Below are positions 23,459 to 33,752 of a DNA stretch of 64,000 nt, in pieces. Numbering within the stretch: the stretch's first letter is position 1; each line of letters starts with the position of its first letter. The DNA comes from Desmodesmus armatus (taxonomy: Eukaryota; Chlorophyta; Chlorophyceae; Sphaeropleales; Scenedesmaceae). The stretch is from NCBI GenBank assembly GCA_007449985.2, contig VIIQ02000008.1, forward strand, positions 434,001 to 498,000, in the 5' to 3' direction. Under the pieces are notes generated by a model, which did no database searches, was not told where the DNA came from, and saw only the letters and a list, made by a program, of their open reading frames with translations. The position numbers and the translations under genes were made by a program.

Positions 23459-23541
23459 TTGTGTCCATCCGTGGCTGGGTTCAGTTGCAACGTAGTTGCT
23501 TGAGAAACCCGTGTAACACCTTCATTCATTCAGGGCGAGGG
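23459..23541 (+). mobile_element. LINE copy D, 83-bp 3' remnant
   Basis: This segment repeats copy A from 22350 to its end, with two CATT units in the tail and a terminal GGGCGAGGG at 23533-23541. Unrelated sequence follows. Confidence 0.8.
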
Positions 23542-23680
23542 TTTTGGATGTATACAATGCTTCAAACCACCTTCTGAGATGTCCTGCACGTGCTGGACTC
23601 GTCAGGGGACAGCTGGGGACAGTCCTGATGAGCAGCAGTGGGCTGCATTGGACGCACCCTCAATCCATGGGATAAGCTTC

Positions 23681-23838
23681 TTATCCCTCTGATTTTGGGC
23701 CCCTCGGGGGGGCATGGGCCCTACCCCCCCTCGGGAGGTGCGAATATCCCCCCTCGGCTTCGCCTCGGGGGGATATGCGCACCCCCCTCAGGGGGTATGT
23801 CCCATACCCCCCCTCGTGCCCCAAAATCAGAGGAATAA
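23681..23838. mobile_element. 158-bp foldback (MITE-like) hairpin
   Basis: Arms of about 72 bp (23681-23752 and about 23767-23838) are reverse complements apart from roughly a dozen mismatches. The tips read TTATCCCTCTGATTTTGGG and TTATTCCTCTGATTTTGGG, and a small GGC-TTC-GCC hairpin sits at the centre. The arms are rich in runs of C and G. No coding capacity is present, and the short proline-rich frames on both strands are by-products of the palindrome. The 18-bp repeat at 23661-23678 lies just outside, and GGGATAAGCTTCTTATCCC forms a small palindrome at the left tip. Confidence 0.75.
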
Positions 23839-24536
23839 CCAGTACATATCCCACATGTGTACACCACCTGCCCCACACGTACTACTAGTAGCGACAGGCA
23901 CATATGGTGGGCTGATCACCAGTGAATCCACCTGTTTTGATCCCTTCATACGTGCCAAAACCCTGAGATCATCAGCACAATTGTTACACAGCTGTCATTG
24001 TCCCATCTTAGCCCGATATGGCCAGCACATCTGCAGGACTGGCAACAATGCACTGCAGCACAATGGGTTCACATGCTTGCTATGCCCCGAACGTGTGTAC
24101 AGCAGGCTGCAAGGACACCAGACAGCAGCCTCCGTTCACCATGTTGCAGCTTGCATCTATCGCTGCAGCTGGTCCACAGCCTCATGCCACACTAGCCTGC
24201 ACCCACAGGGATGCCAGCAGCATGCCGCCCCGTATGTGCCCTAACATACAGCACACAACCCCTCCAGCTGTTGCTGTGCCACAGCTGATGGTCAGCAGTA
24301 TCCATTGCTGCTGCTGGTCCACAGCATCTATTCAACACTAGCCTGCATCTATAGGTATGCCAGCAGCCTGCTGCCCCTCACTGCGGATGAGGGCCTCAAA
24401 ACACACCATGCAACCCCCGCTGTCCAGCTGTGTGCCAGCATATCCATAGCTGCTGCTGCTCCACAGCCTCAGTCCTCACCACTGTCACCCTGCGCTAACA
24501 GGGCGTGAACAGCCGCCTGCTGCCCTTCCATAAACC
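23839..24536. other. 3' flank of the LRR kinase gene
   Basis: No gene is seen. The sequence holds loosely repeated blocks of about 130 bp (near 24120-24250, 24250-24400 and 24400-24560) sharing CTGCTGCTGGTCCACAGC, CACTAGCCTGCA and CACAACCCCTCCAGCTG-type phrases. This suggests an old tandem duplication that reaches the 3' end of the kinase gene. Confidence 0.45.
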
Positions 24537-27500
24537 CTAGCACGCAGCACACAACCCCTCCAGCTGCTGCTGTACGTTAGCAAAGCTTGGCCTGTCTGCA
24601 GGTTGATCAGCGGTACACTGCATCATCAGTGCCTGCAACTTTCCCAGGGCCTGTATGCCCTCAGGGCTGCTGCTGCTGCTGTTGTTGACCTGCTGAGTTT
24701 GCTGCAGCAGGCCCTCCATAAACAAGCCAAAGGCTCTGACCTCCATGGCCTCCCAGAAGCCACCTGCTGCTGCATGGTCATAGCAGAAGGCGGCACCAAA
24801 GTCGCACAGCACCGCGTGTGACTCACCCTCCAGCATGATGTTGTGAGCATACACGTCACCTGCGAAATGAGGCAAAGGCAACAGCAAGGTAAGCTTTTCA
24901 GGGACAGAAATCTCTCACCCACTGCCATGCTGTGGTTTGAATCACATACTTGCACCCGCTGCTCTGGCAACAAAGTGGACAGGGCACAGCCATGTGTGCA
25001 ACACCGCTTGCATGGTCTGGCTGGAGCTGTCACACTACGAGCTCCTACTAGGAGCTCTTCTTAGTAAGAATGGCGTGACCATGACCAGGCCACAAAGCGC
25101 TCCCAGCTGTGCTTTGTACAAACACAACCGAGGATGCCATGTCCCCCTGTAAGTCCCAAACAAACACAAGACCACCGCTGTGTGCTCACCATGGCAGACT
25201 CCCCTGCTGTGGAGGTATGCCAGGGCACTCGCCAGGCCAGTGCAGATGCTGACCGCCTGGCTGCTGCTGTAGGTGTGGTCAGCTGGCCACCTGGGGCAAC
25301 AGCAGACAAGGCAAATAGGGTTAGTGTAACTGACAAGCGAGTCATAGACAGCAAAGGCAGGAATGGCTCCAGAATTCTGGTTGTCGGATGTGCAAGTCAG
25401 TCTGTTCCACCAGTCCCACAAACTGACACATGCGCAGCACACACATCCACCCACGTGCATCCATCATTGCAATGCACAACAGCCAGCCCCTGCAAGATAC
25501 CCTCACACATCACTCCATACTCATGGTGGACTTCAGGGCATCTCTCACCTGCAGCGGAGGAGGTGCTGGGAGGTGGGCCTATCCGCCATGGGCTTGCCTT
25601 GCACCAACACCATGACTAACCCCTTGATTGCGTCATAGGTGCTGCCATTGCTGGTGCCGTTGCTGGTGTCATTGCTGCTGCTGTTGTGGCTGTTCTCATC
25701 AACCACCACTGCAACCACTTGTGTAAGGTTGTTGTGGCTGTTGTTGCAGGTGATAGCAATCTCTTCACAGGTAGAGCCGTCGGGGCTTGCACCTGGCAGG
25801 AACACCTTCACGGCAACAGGCTGGCCTCGGTAGACGCCTGGCAGATGCCACAACAGCAACATACAAGACATTTCCGTCAAGATGATTCCCCACTTTAGGC
25901 TGCAGGTGTTCTTTGCATATGTGCACATGGGTCATAAGTGCACAGGCTCTCTGTACAAACTGCAAAATCCCTCTGTACTGGACCTGCCCACCCCTGCTTC
26001 CGCCCGCCTCTCCCATTGCTGCCTCCTGTACATAGTGCTGATCAGCAGTGATGACCTACCATTGAAGACCTCTCCTGACGCCCCCTGGCCCAGCTTGTCC
26101 CCCACATCCAAGTCAGACAGCCGCACACGGGGCAGCTCTGGCAGCGCAGGGATGACGGCAGCAGCCGGGTTGCTCCCCAGTGAGCACCACGCCAATTGAG
26201 GCAAGCCACCTGCAAAACCCACCCAGCAAGACATTCGTCAAAGACAGCAGAACAACATGAGAGCAGCAGCCATTGATTTGCTGTGGGAGAGCTACACGGA
26301 GGATGCAGACACGCCCAAGTACGGACTGTGAGCATAACGCACTCACCCAGTTTTGCCGGCCAGTGCTGGAGGTGCCCCACAGCCAGCCTGAACAGTTCCA
26401 GTGCTGGTAGGCCCTCCCACATGTCATCTGGCAGGGTCTCCAAGGGGTTGTAGGAGGCCTGCAGCTTGACCAGAGACCTGAGGCTGCCAAACCCTGCAGC
26501 AGACAGTCAGAAAAAGAGTGGGTGAGACCCTGTGCACACCACCCTGCCGCATGCTGAAGGCACACCGAGTGTGCATGTCTGACAGATCGGTCAAAGCTCA
26601 TGAGTTTTGATAGGGTTCTTGACCGACGGCCCTGTTACAGATCCAGTTGAGCACCTTGCTTAGTTGGTTGCAACCGCAATGAAGCTGCTGGTCTGGCATG
26701 ATGTCACACCCTCTGCCCAACATCCTACTGTCCACTACTGTCCATAACAATTGACATGCACGCTGCTGCCAAGCTGTTATCAGACGGCTCCTGCTATGGC
26801 CTTCACTGCTGCTGTTGCCACTGCTGGCCGTCTGCTCTAACACCCTGGCGGGTGGTTGCTAGGCCGCAGCCAACAGCACCACGCAGCCAACAGCACCACG
26901 GCTGAACCACAGGCAACTCATGTGTCAGCACACGCCACACCTGCGGGCAGTGTTGTGAGCTTGTTGTCTGTGAGGAAGAGCTCCACCAGGTTTGTGAGGG
27001 CTGTGAAGGAGGGTGGCAGTGCTGCCAGCTGGTTGCCCTTCAGACCCAGCCTCACAAGGCCACTGAGGGATCCAAAGCAGTCGGGCAGTGCAGTCAGCTG
27101 GTTGCCCCAGGCATTCAGGACCTGCAGGAGCACAGCACGGTAATGCGCGGGTAAAATTCGAGCACTGGTAGCCAGTGGAGACAGTGCAGCACGGCATAGC
27201 ATGGCTTGGCACTAGCCGACCAGCGAGGCCTTTGAAGCCAGCTGTTGCATGGTGAAAATTGGAAGCAGCGGTTGCTGAGGGCCTTGCTGTAGTTGTGTGA
27301 TGGCAGTGCTTCTGCTTCCTCCTGGTCTCTGTCTGCAAGCGTTGACGACGCAGGCGCCTGATAAAACATCATGCACACGGTGCCACGTGCTCATGGCAAC
27401 ATTTGATGCCTGTAAGCAGCCACATACCAGCACCGCTGCGGACAGGCCAAGATGCACTCCAGTCTCTGCATTGCGGTGGTCCAAGTCCCCCCCCCCCTCC

Positions 27501-28453
27501 ATCCGTGCCGCGCCCCCATGCAGAACCTCACGCAGCCACACATGCACAAACACACCTTGAGGCCTGTGAGCTTGCACAATGCATCAGGCAGCTTGCTGAT
27601 TTTGTTTGCACCCACATCCAGCTCCGTCAGGGCAGTCAGCGCCCCGATCTCTGGCGGCAGTGAGCCTAGGTCATTGCGTGAGACCAGCAGCTGCTGCAGG
27701 CCCTGCAGCTCCTGTACTGATTGTGGGATGAACGTTATTGCGTTGCCTGAAAGATTGATGGAGGTTATGTTGCTGAATATGCACACAGCTGGCGGCCAGT
27801 AGGACAGGTGCAGTCCCTGGTTGATAACTGAAATGGAGGTCACTGCTGTCTGTACTGCTTTGGCTGTGAGGCCGCAGCTGGTGACCTGCACACCGGTTGA
27901 AGAGTATCGCGTCAGCAACAGTCAGGTGATGCTGCTGTAGAGGAGTGCAGTTGCTGGGCAGCATCTTTGTGTGCTTGACACTTGGGCTTTGGGCGTGCTG
28001 GCCCGGCACGATTCAACCAATGGGGTCAGGCCAGACGTAGGTGCTTACTGACAGTGAGAGAAGGCATGTTTCGGGAGCACGACAGAATAAAGACCCTCCA
28101 ATCGAGTGTAGAAGCCTGGCGTGTGGCATCCTGTCATATTGCTGTATGTACGGTGGTGCTGCAGCGGGGCTGGCTGGGGGTGCAGCACTGCACCCCCAGC
28201 CAGTTCGAATATGCACTTTGGTATTTGAACAATAGTTTCACACCTCTTTCAGCTTCTCCAGGGTCGTGATCTCCTCGCAGCACCGTGCAGCATGGATCTC
28301 CTCCGCAGCTGCTGCTGGAGCGTCTGTGGTTGCAGCTGCAAGGGTCATGCTGTGAAAGGCTGCAGCGCCCGATAAGATGTGAAAGAAGGAGGTGTTGAGT
28401 ACACAACTACTCTGTCTACGGGCAGAGGAGTGGAAGGCCGTCTGCTGCTGCAA
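24537..28453 (-). CDS. Leucine-rich-repeat protein kinase (8 exons), apparently soluble
   Basis: Phase-consistent exons: 28244-28453, 27556-27885, 26941-27121, 26347-26493, 26060-26209, 25549-25837, 25190-25266 and 24537-24859, about 570 residues. The start may instead be the ATG at 28348. After a short Ala-rich N-terminus come leucine-rich repeats of the LxxLPxxxGxLxxL plant type (SINLSGNAITFIPQSV, LPPEIGALTALTELDVGANK, LTALPDCFGSLSGLVRLGL). Then comes a kinase domain: glycine loop LGQGASGEVFNG, VAVKV lysine, a Ser/Asn-rich insert, LAYLHSRGVCHGDVYAHNIML (catalytic loop with HGD) and CDFGAAF. Catalytic Lys, Asp and DFG are all visible, so activity is plausible. The canonical APE motif is not obvious. 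No signal peptide or membrane segment is seen. Most similar in layout to LRR-TKL kinases; substrate unknown. Confidence 0.85.
25039..25057. repeat. Short palindrome in LRR-kinase intron
   Basis: GAGCTCCTA, a single C, then TAGGAGCTC: 9-bp perfect arms in the last intron of the LRR kinase gene. Confidence 0.8.
28170..28203. repeat. Perfect 16-bp hairpin with 2-nt loop in LRR-kinase intron 1
   Basis: CTGGCTGGGGGTGCAG (28170-28185) and its exact reverse complement (28188-28203) are separated only by CA. It lies in the first intron of the LRR kinase gene. Confidence 0.9.
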
Positions 28454-28699
28454 CGACGGTTACAACTTCCCCAACGCCCGGTCCCTTGAGTGACGGCTGC
28501 GCAACCTCGTTGTTGATCGGCACTTCGCTTTTCCCGTTTTTTTTGACGACTCTTCAATGGATATCTGCTGAACACTGAAACCTTGGATCATCCAAGGTTT
28601 CCAAGGTTTCCTATCAAGAAAGTACTGTCAACCAACCTGCTTATGGCTGCTACATAGGCAGCGTGCGAGTGCTGAAACTATAGGAAGGCGCTTTGTAGG

Positions 28700-28704
28700 T
28701 TACA
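28700..28704 (-). terminator. TGTAA polyadenylation signal
   Basis: TGTAA on the minus strand, about 50 nt past the stop codon of the oxidoreductase gene. TGTAA is the usual green-algal nuclear polyadenylation signal. Confidence 0.6.
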
Positions 28705-28754
28705 GGCCTCCAGACCACATCATTCCTTAAACGTCTTCGCCTCATACGTATGCG

Positions 28755-31098
28755 TTACAACGGTATGACGACCTTGCCTATGTGCCCACCCTGCAGCATG
28801 TAGTCCACAGCCTGTGGGATCTGCTCCACACCCCTGAAGCCGTGACTGGTATCCACCCATGCCTGCAGCTTCCCCTCTTCAAATAGCTTGAACACCTTCT
28901 GCCTGCTGGCCCTGATGGCACTTATGTCCTGCGCAGCACACCAACATGCAAAAGTGGCAGCAACACGATGGCAGTGGGTGCGAAAACAATCCCGGTACAG
29001 TCACTGTATGGCAGCACTGCATACTGCCACCTGAGCTCCCTGGCCACACGCATCCTAAAGTGTGATTGTCCACACTTTAGGCCGCCTTTCATTCAGGCAT
29101 CATTCACTCAGGGTGTCATACAGGATTCGCTGTTGTCACTGATACGTGTTGGTGACATAGAGCGGGGCTGCCCAGAGGCTGAAAGCGGGGAGGCGGGGAT
29201 TGTCGATGGATGCTGCACCCACTGGATGCCCCAAGCCCTACATTGCCTCCTTGGTGGTTATATGATCACACAGTTTGATGCATGCTGTGGCAACGGCATA
29301 CATGCATGTTGCATGTACTGCTGTTTCATCTTTCATTAGCTGCACACACACCTTGGGCCAGATCTGTCCAAACACCTTTTTGCCTTGGTCTAGCTCGACA
29401 CACTTGCCACCCCAAAAAAATGATGTCATGTCCAGGCCTCCTTCTGCAGCTGAGACGGCCTGGCCTGTGTGAGGGTACTCACTGATGTACCCCACCTGCA
29501 GGCACACGATACAACCCAATCAAACCAACAGCACATTCCTAAGTTAGGCTCTGCGGCAGCCGCGGGAGAAGGCAGGGAACTGTGAGGCATATCAGGGGGC
29601 AGGGGTGCTATGCTACGCTGTGGCTTGCTGAGTGACACCACTCCATGCTATGCAGGACAGCCCACAGGCTACCAACCAAGCCGTAGTTTGTGGCCCAGCC
29701 GTTGCATTACCTGCAGCACCCTTGCGTTGGGTGCCAAGTGCTGCATGATGGCAGCCCTGAGCTGGCCGCCCACCCCTTCATACACGACATCAACACCCTG
29801 AGGGTACTCTGATGCCAACACTGCAGCAACATCCTGCACACAAAACAACCAAGCAGTGAAAAGACAGCACAGCCTGGACACTCACTTGCATGCTGGGCAG
29901 ATGTATCTTGCCCAATAACTCAGAAGACAAATCAGCATCGCCCCTGTGGTTGTTGCTGCAAGCTGCTGCAGACTGTCAGCATGTTGTGACAGCAGCCTTC
30001 CTCACCCCAACTCTAAACCCTCAACCCCAAGCCCGCACCTCCTGTTTGTAGTTGATGACTCGCTCCACACCCAGGGCCTGCAGCTTCTGCTTCTTCTGCT
30101 CTGACCCAGCCACCGCAACCACACGGCCACCCTCCAGCTGCGCCAGCTGCACCGCAAAATGCCCCGTGCCCCCTGCTGCTGCCGTCACCAGCACCACCTC
30201 CCCTGCCTGCACCTTAGCCGTGTGCTCTAGGGATGCTGCTGCTGTCACAGCTGAGAGGGTGAGGGCAACAACCTCGGGGGTAGCTTGCTGCACAGGAGAG
30301 CACATGTGGGCTTGTGTAATGCCATACTCTGAGAACGCTGCTGCACCGTTGCAGGCGACTGCTTGACCCACTGACAGGCTGGTGACTCCGGAGCCAACTG
30401 CAGCAATGACACCTGGAATCCACAACAGGACCAATACAAGACAGTGCAATTTAATAAACCACAGCGTCCCTTGAGAGCCAAGATCAAGACAGTGAGGCTG
30501 TGTACGGGTGGAGTCAGGACGCACCCCCCCCCCTGTTGAAAAAGCTGCAGCGCACCTGCACCCTCTGCACCCAGGCTGTACTCCTCCTTGGCCTTGTTGC
30601 CTGTGAATGCGCCTTCACCACGCACCCTGAACGTCTCACAACCGCCGTTTATGCCTGCATACTGCATGCGGACCAGCACCTGCACGCCAAATGAAGCAGA
30701 TGAAGTGATTTGCGCCACAGCACAGCGCCATGCAGCACTGCTGCATGACTGATGTGTCTCATTCGATATGCAGCTGCGCATGTGCGGTTTATATGGGGTA
30801 AGGATGCAGCAACAGGTCAGCCCACCTCGTTGGGTCCTGGCTGGGGCATTGGTGCCTCCTCTACTTCTGCAACAGCTGAAAATGAGTCGCCAGTGCGCTT
30901 TGCCACCAGGCGCTTGTACACTGCAGGCAGCTGCTGCTGCTGGTCGCCAGTCACAGTCATCTCTGTAGTAATATTGGAGGCTGAGGTTGCGTTGATGGCT
31001 GGTCTACGTGCTGTATGCACTCGGGGTGCTGCTGTCCTGCCTGGTGACACTGCAAACCACAGATTGCAGGAACGAGCTGAGGATGTTGAAGCTTGCAT
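28755..31098 (-). CDS. NAD(P)H-dependent quinone/enone oxidoreductase, MDR superfamily (6 exons)
   Basis: Medium-chain dehydrogenase/reductase that would reduce quinones or enones with NADPH. Exons 30826-31098, 30556-30679, 30039-30412, 29711-29833, 29352-29495 and 28755-28928 join in phase to about 403 residues. Exon 1 begins with a Ser/Ala/Arg-rich leader of about 45 residues that looks like an organelle targeting peptide. The catalytic GroES-like part follows (VLVRMQYAGINGGCE), then the nucleotide-binding part with AAAGGTGHFAVQLAQL (the AxxGGxG motif of zinc-free members) and VDVVYEGVGG. The C-terminal part has VGYISEYPHTG and FWGGKCVELDQGK, and the protein ends GGHIGKVVIPL. No zinc-ligand cysteines are seen. 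The overall pattern resembles PTGR3/ZADH2-type enzymes. It lies 301 bp upstream of the LRR kinase start, on the same strand. Confidence 0.88.
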
Positions 31099-31724
31099 GA
31101 CAGCGGTTGAAAAGGCGCGATGGAGCGTTTTGGTGAATGCTTCCGACTCCCAGGGGGTTATACATACCTACAGGACAGGAATTTGTCAACGTTGACCAGA
31201 TCAACGTTGGTGGTTACAAACAATCATTGTGACGCGTGACAAACCATAGTGCGTGCAAGCTACGTTTCAACGATCAACTGGTCGGCATCAAAGCACTACT
31301 TCGCCTGCATAGCACAGCACAGCCAACGTCATCTGGCTATAGCAGCTGCTACAGCTTCAGCCTGGGAGAGCATCACCCTGCAAATCCCAAGCCATGCTGC
31401 TTTCTCACCCCTGCTCTCAACAGCTATTGAGATTCATCCATCCACTCTCAGCAGTAGCACTTGGCAGCAGTCGACCCCACAGCAGCTCGGCGCCTACCCC
31501 AACCAGCCTCCAGGAGATTCGACCAGCATATGAGCACTGTGCTCAGCTAGTCAGGTAGCTGCTGGTGCATCACCAGGGTTCACACTGGTCAGACGGACCA
31601 AGTGTCCACTTGGCGCTGCTGCAGAAACCTTGGGAGCATGACCCCTCTGCTTGCATCACAACGCAGTGTGACACATGCTGTGTGCTGCTGTAACCTGCAC
31701 TCCTGCTGCTGAAACACAGGCAGC
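31099..31724. other. Region between divergent genes
   Basis: This holds the 5' flank of the oxidoreductase gene (minus) and of the NDUFAF6-like gene (plus), so it is a candidate bidirectional promoter. ACGTTGACCAGATCAACGTTG near 31188-31208 is an imperfect palindrome (CAACGTTGA and ATCAACGTTG). No coding exon is evident. Confidence 0.4.
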
Positions 31725-33752
31725 ATGATCCTGAGAACTTTTTGTGGGTTGTTCAGCTTCCAAAGGTGAGACCAGCCAACCTCCTGGCCCGTGTAGGCAA
31801 TGCTAGTATCGCACAGCAGTCCCCCCCCGCCGGGGGCGCCAGCCTGTCAGCACCCTGCCTATCACTCCCCACAATACCTGGCAGCGCCGCCGGCCCATTC
31901 ACGCCAGCAGACACCAAAGCATCTCCAGCACTCAGCAGAGTGGCCAGCTGTCTAAGGGGCTGCAGAGTTTGTGTGGGGGGGGGGGGGGGGGGGTGTCAAC
32001 GTGCTGTGATTGCAGCCGCTCCCTGTGGTCACCAGGCACGAAGGCAGTCTGTGCTACGCCCTCAGCACAGAACGGTTGCAGTCAGTCACAACTGCGGCAG
32101 CAGCAACAGCAGAACGTCTTCATCAAACTGCAAGACACCGCAGATAACGTCAAGGGGCTGCTTGTCAACTTGCCTGTTCATGGAGCTTGAGAAACCGGAC
32201 TGCTATGCAATGATCGTGAAGGTGCAGCATAGGGCACAGCTGTGCTTGGACAAGTGGTGCCAGTTGTGGCTGTGGGCTCCTGCTGGGTGCTGTGCCTTCA
32301 GCTGAGTTGATGGTGGTGTGTTTGTTTGTGTGTTGAAATATGAGAGGTGCATCCATTCGTTGCATGACAAAAAAGAAAAGGGTCACGTTGACCAGGTACA
32401 TATGTGTGTCAAACATCTGGCGTACATGCGAGTGTTAAGCAGAGAGGATACAAGTGTAGCTAGCATGTAGGCAACATACCAGTCACATGCAAGCAATTCT
32501 ATGAAGCATATCACCCATAGTCCCACAAGGATGGTTAGTGTCTGTGTGTGTCCCTGCAGGACCTGCGTCTCAAGGTGCTTGCACTGCGTGCATTCAACCT
32601 TGAGACCATGCTGATTGGCGAGCATGTGAAGAGCAAGGAGGCGATTGTCACACAAATCAGGTGCACCGGGTTTGAGGGAGGGGGCATTAAGCAGAACTGC
32701 ACAGCGATGGCATGGGCACCAAGGCTCTTTTTGGAATATTGCAAGCAGGCCTGGCAATGTGGCGTACAAGCTACTGTGACTATCAGCATCTACTCTTATG
32801 TCTTGACGCATGCTGTGCTGTGCTGTGCTTGTTCTGCCCTGTTTTGCTTTGCAGGTTCCAGTGGTGGAGGGATGCGCTGTCCAACCTGTCGCCCAGCACA
32901 GCGCCCCCACAACACCCTGTGCTCACGGCCCTATGGGACACACTCTACGGCAGCAGCAGCAGCAGCGGCGGCGGCAAGGCTGGCAGCAGTAAGAGCAGCA
33001 GCAGGGCAAGCATATACCAGCTGAAGCGGATGTTGGATGCTCGAGAGCAGGATGTGTTGGACCCCCAGGCCCCGCTTGGCCTGCAGGACCTGGAGAGCTA
33101 TGGGGAGGCAACAGCATCACAGCTCCTGTACCTGCAGCTGAGGGCAGCAGGTGAGCTGCCTGCCAGGCATGCTGTGAGCATCACGGTCAGTGAGCATCAC
33201 GGGCCACATAGCCTGCAGCCATTGCTTTGGCCTTGATTGCATCATGATGTAGCTGTGATTGGCCATCATGATATCAACCGCTGGTTGTGTGGTTCCATTT
33301 GTTTATGTGTTGTGTGTGCAGGTGTGGCCAGCAGGGAGGCGGACCATGCAGCTAGTCACCTAGGCAAGGCAATTGCCATGGCCCTCCTGCTCAGAGGCAC
33401 ACCGTACCAGGCCAGCAAACGGCGCTCATACCTTCCACTGGAGCTGTGCTCACAGCTCAAGGTATCCCAGGAAGATATCTACCGTGGCAACGTCAGTGAC
33501 GGCTTGTGTGACGTCACTTTTGCGGTAGCAGCAGCAGCTATGGGGCATCTGCAGGAGGCGCGGAAGCTGGTCAAGCAGCTGCCACCAGTAGCGGCACATG
33601 TCATGCAGCAGGGCACTTTAGCGGGGCTGTACCTCAATGCGCTTGAGAAGGCGGGGTTCAACGTGTTTGATACCAAGCTGAGCGAGGGTGGTGTCTCACC
33701 ACTGCGGCGGGTGGTGGCACTGAAATGGAACATGTGGCGGGGCACCGTCTGA
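31725..33752 (+). CDS. NDUFAF6: NDUFAF6-like complex I assembly factor (squalene/phytoene-synthase family)
   Basis: NDUFAF6 is a mitochondrial, probably non-catalytic member of the squalene/phytoene synthase family needed for early NADH dehydrogenase assembly. Firm exons: one ending at 32221 (MELEKPDCYAMIVK), then 32560-32660 (VLALRAFNLETMLIGEHVKS), 32855-33150 (FQWWRDALSNL and LESYGEATASQLLYLQLRAAG) and 33322-33752 (ADHAASHLGKAIAMALLLRG, RRSYLPLELCSQLKVSQEDI). They join in phase and follow the animal NDUFAF6 sequence closely, including ALRAFN and DHAASHxGKA. The N-terminus is uncertain. An ATG at 31725 opens MILRTFCGLFSFQ, a plausible mitochondrial leader with a good donor at 31765. The exon between it and MELEKPDC may start at about 32071. 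A 19-nt G run (31975-31993) lies in the presumed first intron. Confidence 0.85.
31975..31993. repeat. 19-nt G homopolymer
   Basis: A run of 19 G residues in the presumed first intron of the NDUFAF6-like gene. Runs of 12-16 C occur elsewhere in the window: 15303-15314, 35182-35195 and 59824-59839. Confidence 0.9.

Larger units (their letters stand above)
21014..23678. repeat. 18-bp perfect inverted repeats flanking the transposon island
   Basis: AGCTTATCCCATGGATTG at 21014-21031 is the exact reverse complement of 23661-23678. The pair encloses the SINE-like unit and the LINE array. Sequence inside and outside the 18 bp does not match between the two ends. Confidence 0.75.

Noticed and set aside
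23638..23903. Proline/glycine-rich frames on both strands
   Set aside because: They are translations of the foldback hairpin arms, which explains why both strands give similar peptides.
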